Below, in pieces: positions 7,789 through 7,920 of a stretch of DNA of 7,920 nt (position 1 is its first letter; each line of letters opens with the position of its first letter). Both the position numbers and the translations under genes were made by a program. The notes beneath the pieces were generated by a model that was given only the letters and a program-made list of their open reading frames with translations, ran no database searches and was not told where the DNA came from. Source of the DNA: an uncultured Eubacteriales bacterium (GTDB lineage: Bacteria; Bacillota; Clostridia; Oscillospirales; CAG-272); the NCBI GenBank assembly GCA_900542425.1, contig UQNQ01000039.1:1-7920 (forward strand), given 5' to 3'.

Positions 7789-7845
7789 TTATATTGGCAA
7801 GCGGTAATTTTATTATAGCATAGAAAAACCGACTTTGCAATATAA
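7789..7845. repeat. Imperfect inverted repeat enclosing the recombinase promoter
   Basis: The left arm TTATATTGGCAAGCGGT (7789-7805) pairs with the inverse complement of the right arm (7828-7845), which reads TTATATTGCAAAGTCGGT. The arms differ by two mismatches and one extra base. The 22-base centre (7806-7827) contains the -10 box, and the right arm contains the -35 box. The position suggests an operator for autoregulation or a recombinase binding site. Confidence 0.6.
7812..7840 (-). promoter_or_regulatory. Vegetative (sigma-A type) promoter of the recombinase gene
   Basis: On the minus strand a -35 box TTGCAA (7840-7835) is followed by a 17-base spacer and a perfect -10 box TATAAT (7817-7812). 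TGC precedes the -10 box, giving the extended -10 form TGnTATAAT. The expected transcript start is near 7805, leaving a leader of about 45 bases that carries GGAGG before the recombinase ATG. It is the only strong promoter in the window. Confidence 0.85.
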
Positions 7846-7920
7846 ATATATTTTTTTACAAAAAATACCTCTATAGTTTTTGACTTTTAACAAAAAATTA
7901 TAAAAGCATTTTAGTAACTT

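Noticed and set aside
6686..7845. GCAATATAA occurs inverted at both ends of the recombinase gene (minus strand 6694-6686; plus strand 7837-7845)
   Set aside because: Nine bases in AT-rich DNA are easily shared by chance, and one copy overlaps the final codons and stop of the recombinase. Not enough to propose inversion of the whole gene.
7846..7920. A second TATAAT on the minus strand (7902-7897) as an upstream promoter
   Set aside because: The matching -35 position falls outside the window, and such hexamers are expected in DNA with about 15% GC.
1..7920. Plus-strand reading frames of 68-119 codons throughout the operon and the recombinase
   Set aside because: All lie opposite long well-supported minus-strand genes, lack ribosome sites or recognisable domains, and look like antisense shadows.

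Overview
The window looks like chromosomal DNA of a low-to-mid GC Gram-positive anaerobe, most likely a gut Clostridia member (Lachnospiraceae-like). This rests on consensus GGAGG ribosome sites, a textbook extended -10 promoter, very AT-rich intergenic DNA, Gram-positive signal peptides, and protein families (GLUG repeats, Gly-rich beta-helix, MBG-like and cadherin-like beta-sandwich domains) common in secreted Clostridia proteins. The taxon is inferred; there is no rRNA or marker gene.

All four genes lie on the minus strand, so the reading order runs from high to low coordinates. First comes a complete tyrosine recombinase (7759-6686) with its own strong promoter (7840-7812), which sits inside a long imperfect inverted repeat (7789-7845). 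A 142-base AT-rich gap (6544-6685) follows, holding a perfect 10-bp inverted repeat with a 5-base spacer (6616-6640). After it come three tightly packed genes: a single-pass membrane protein with N-terminal GLUG repeats (6543-5041), a 1455-residue secreted multidomain protein starting with a Gly-rich beta-helix (5034-667), and a 198-residue secreted protein (648-52). Gaps are 6 and 18 bases, so these three are very probably one transcript. The 51 bases after the last gene are AT-only palindromes with no convincing terminator. Bases 7846-7920 are about 15% GC (hand count over 7841-7920) with no supported gene.

The third gene is essentially a free-standing copy of the C-terminal domain of the second: RYAVD, WDVN, NGIS/DGIS and G-x-VSV-x-[VI]SK match in the same order. 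Neither secreted protein has a sortase signal or C-terminal membrane anchor. The membrane protein places all 11 of its cysteines before its single membrane segment and none after it, which suggests a cytoplasmic GLUG half and an extracytoplasmic C-terminal half.

The working picture is a small cell-surface apparatus: one membrane component plus two secreted components sharing a beta-sandwich domain. A dedicated recombinase next door could switch or rearrange it. The recombinase call and the shared domain are well supported. Phase variation, assembly and ligand are inference; no invertible segment can be shown from this single sequence.
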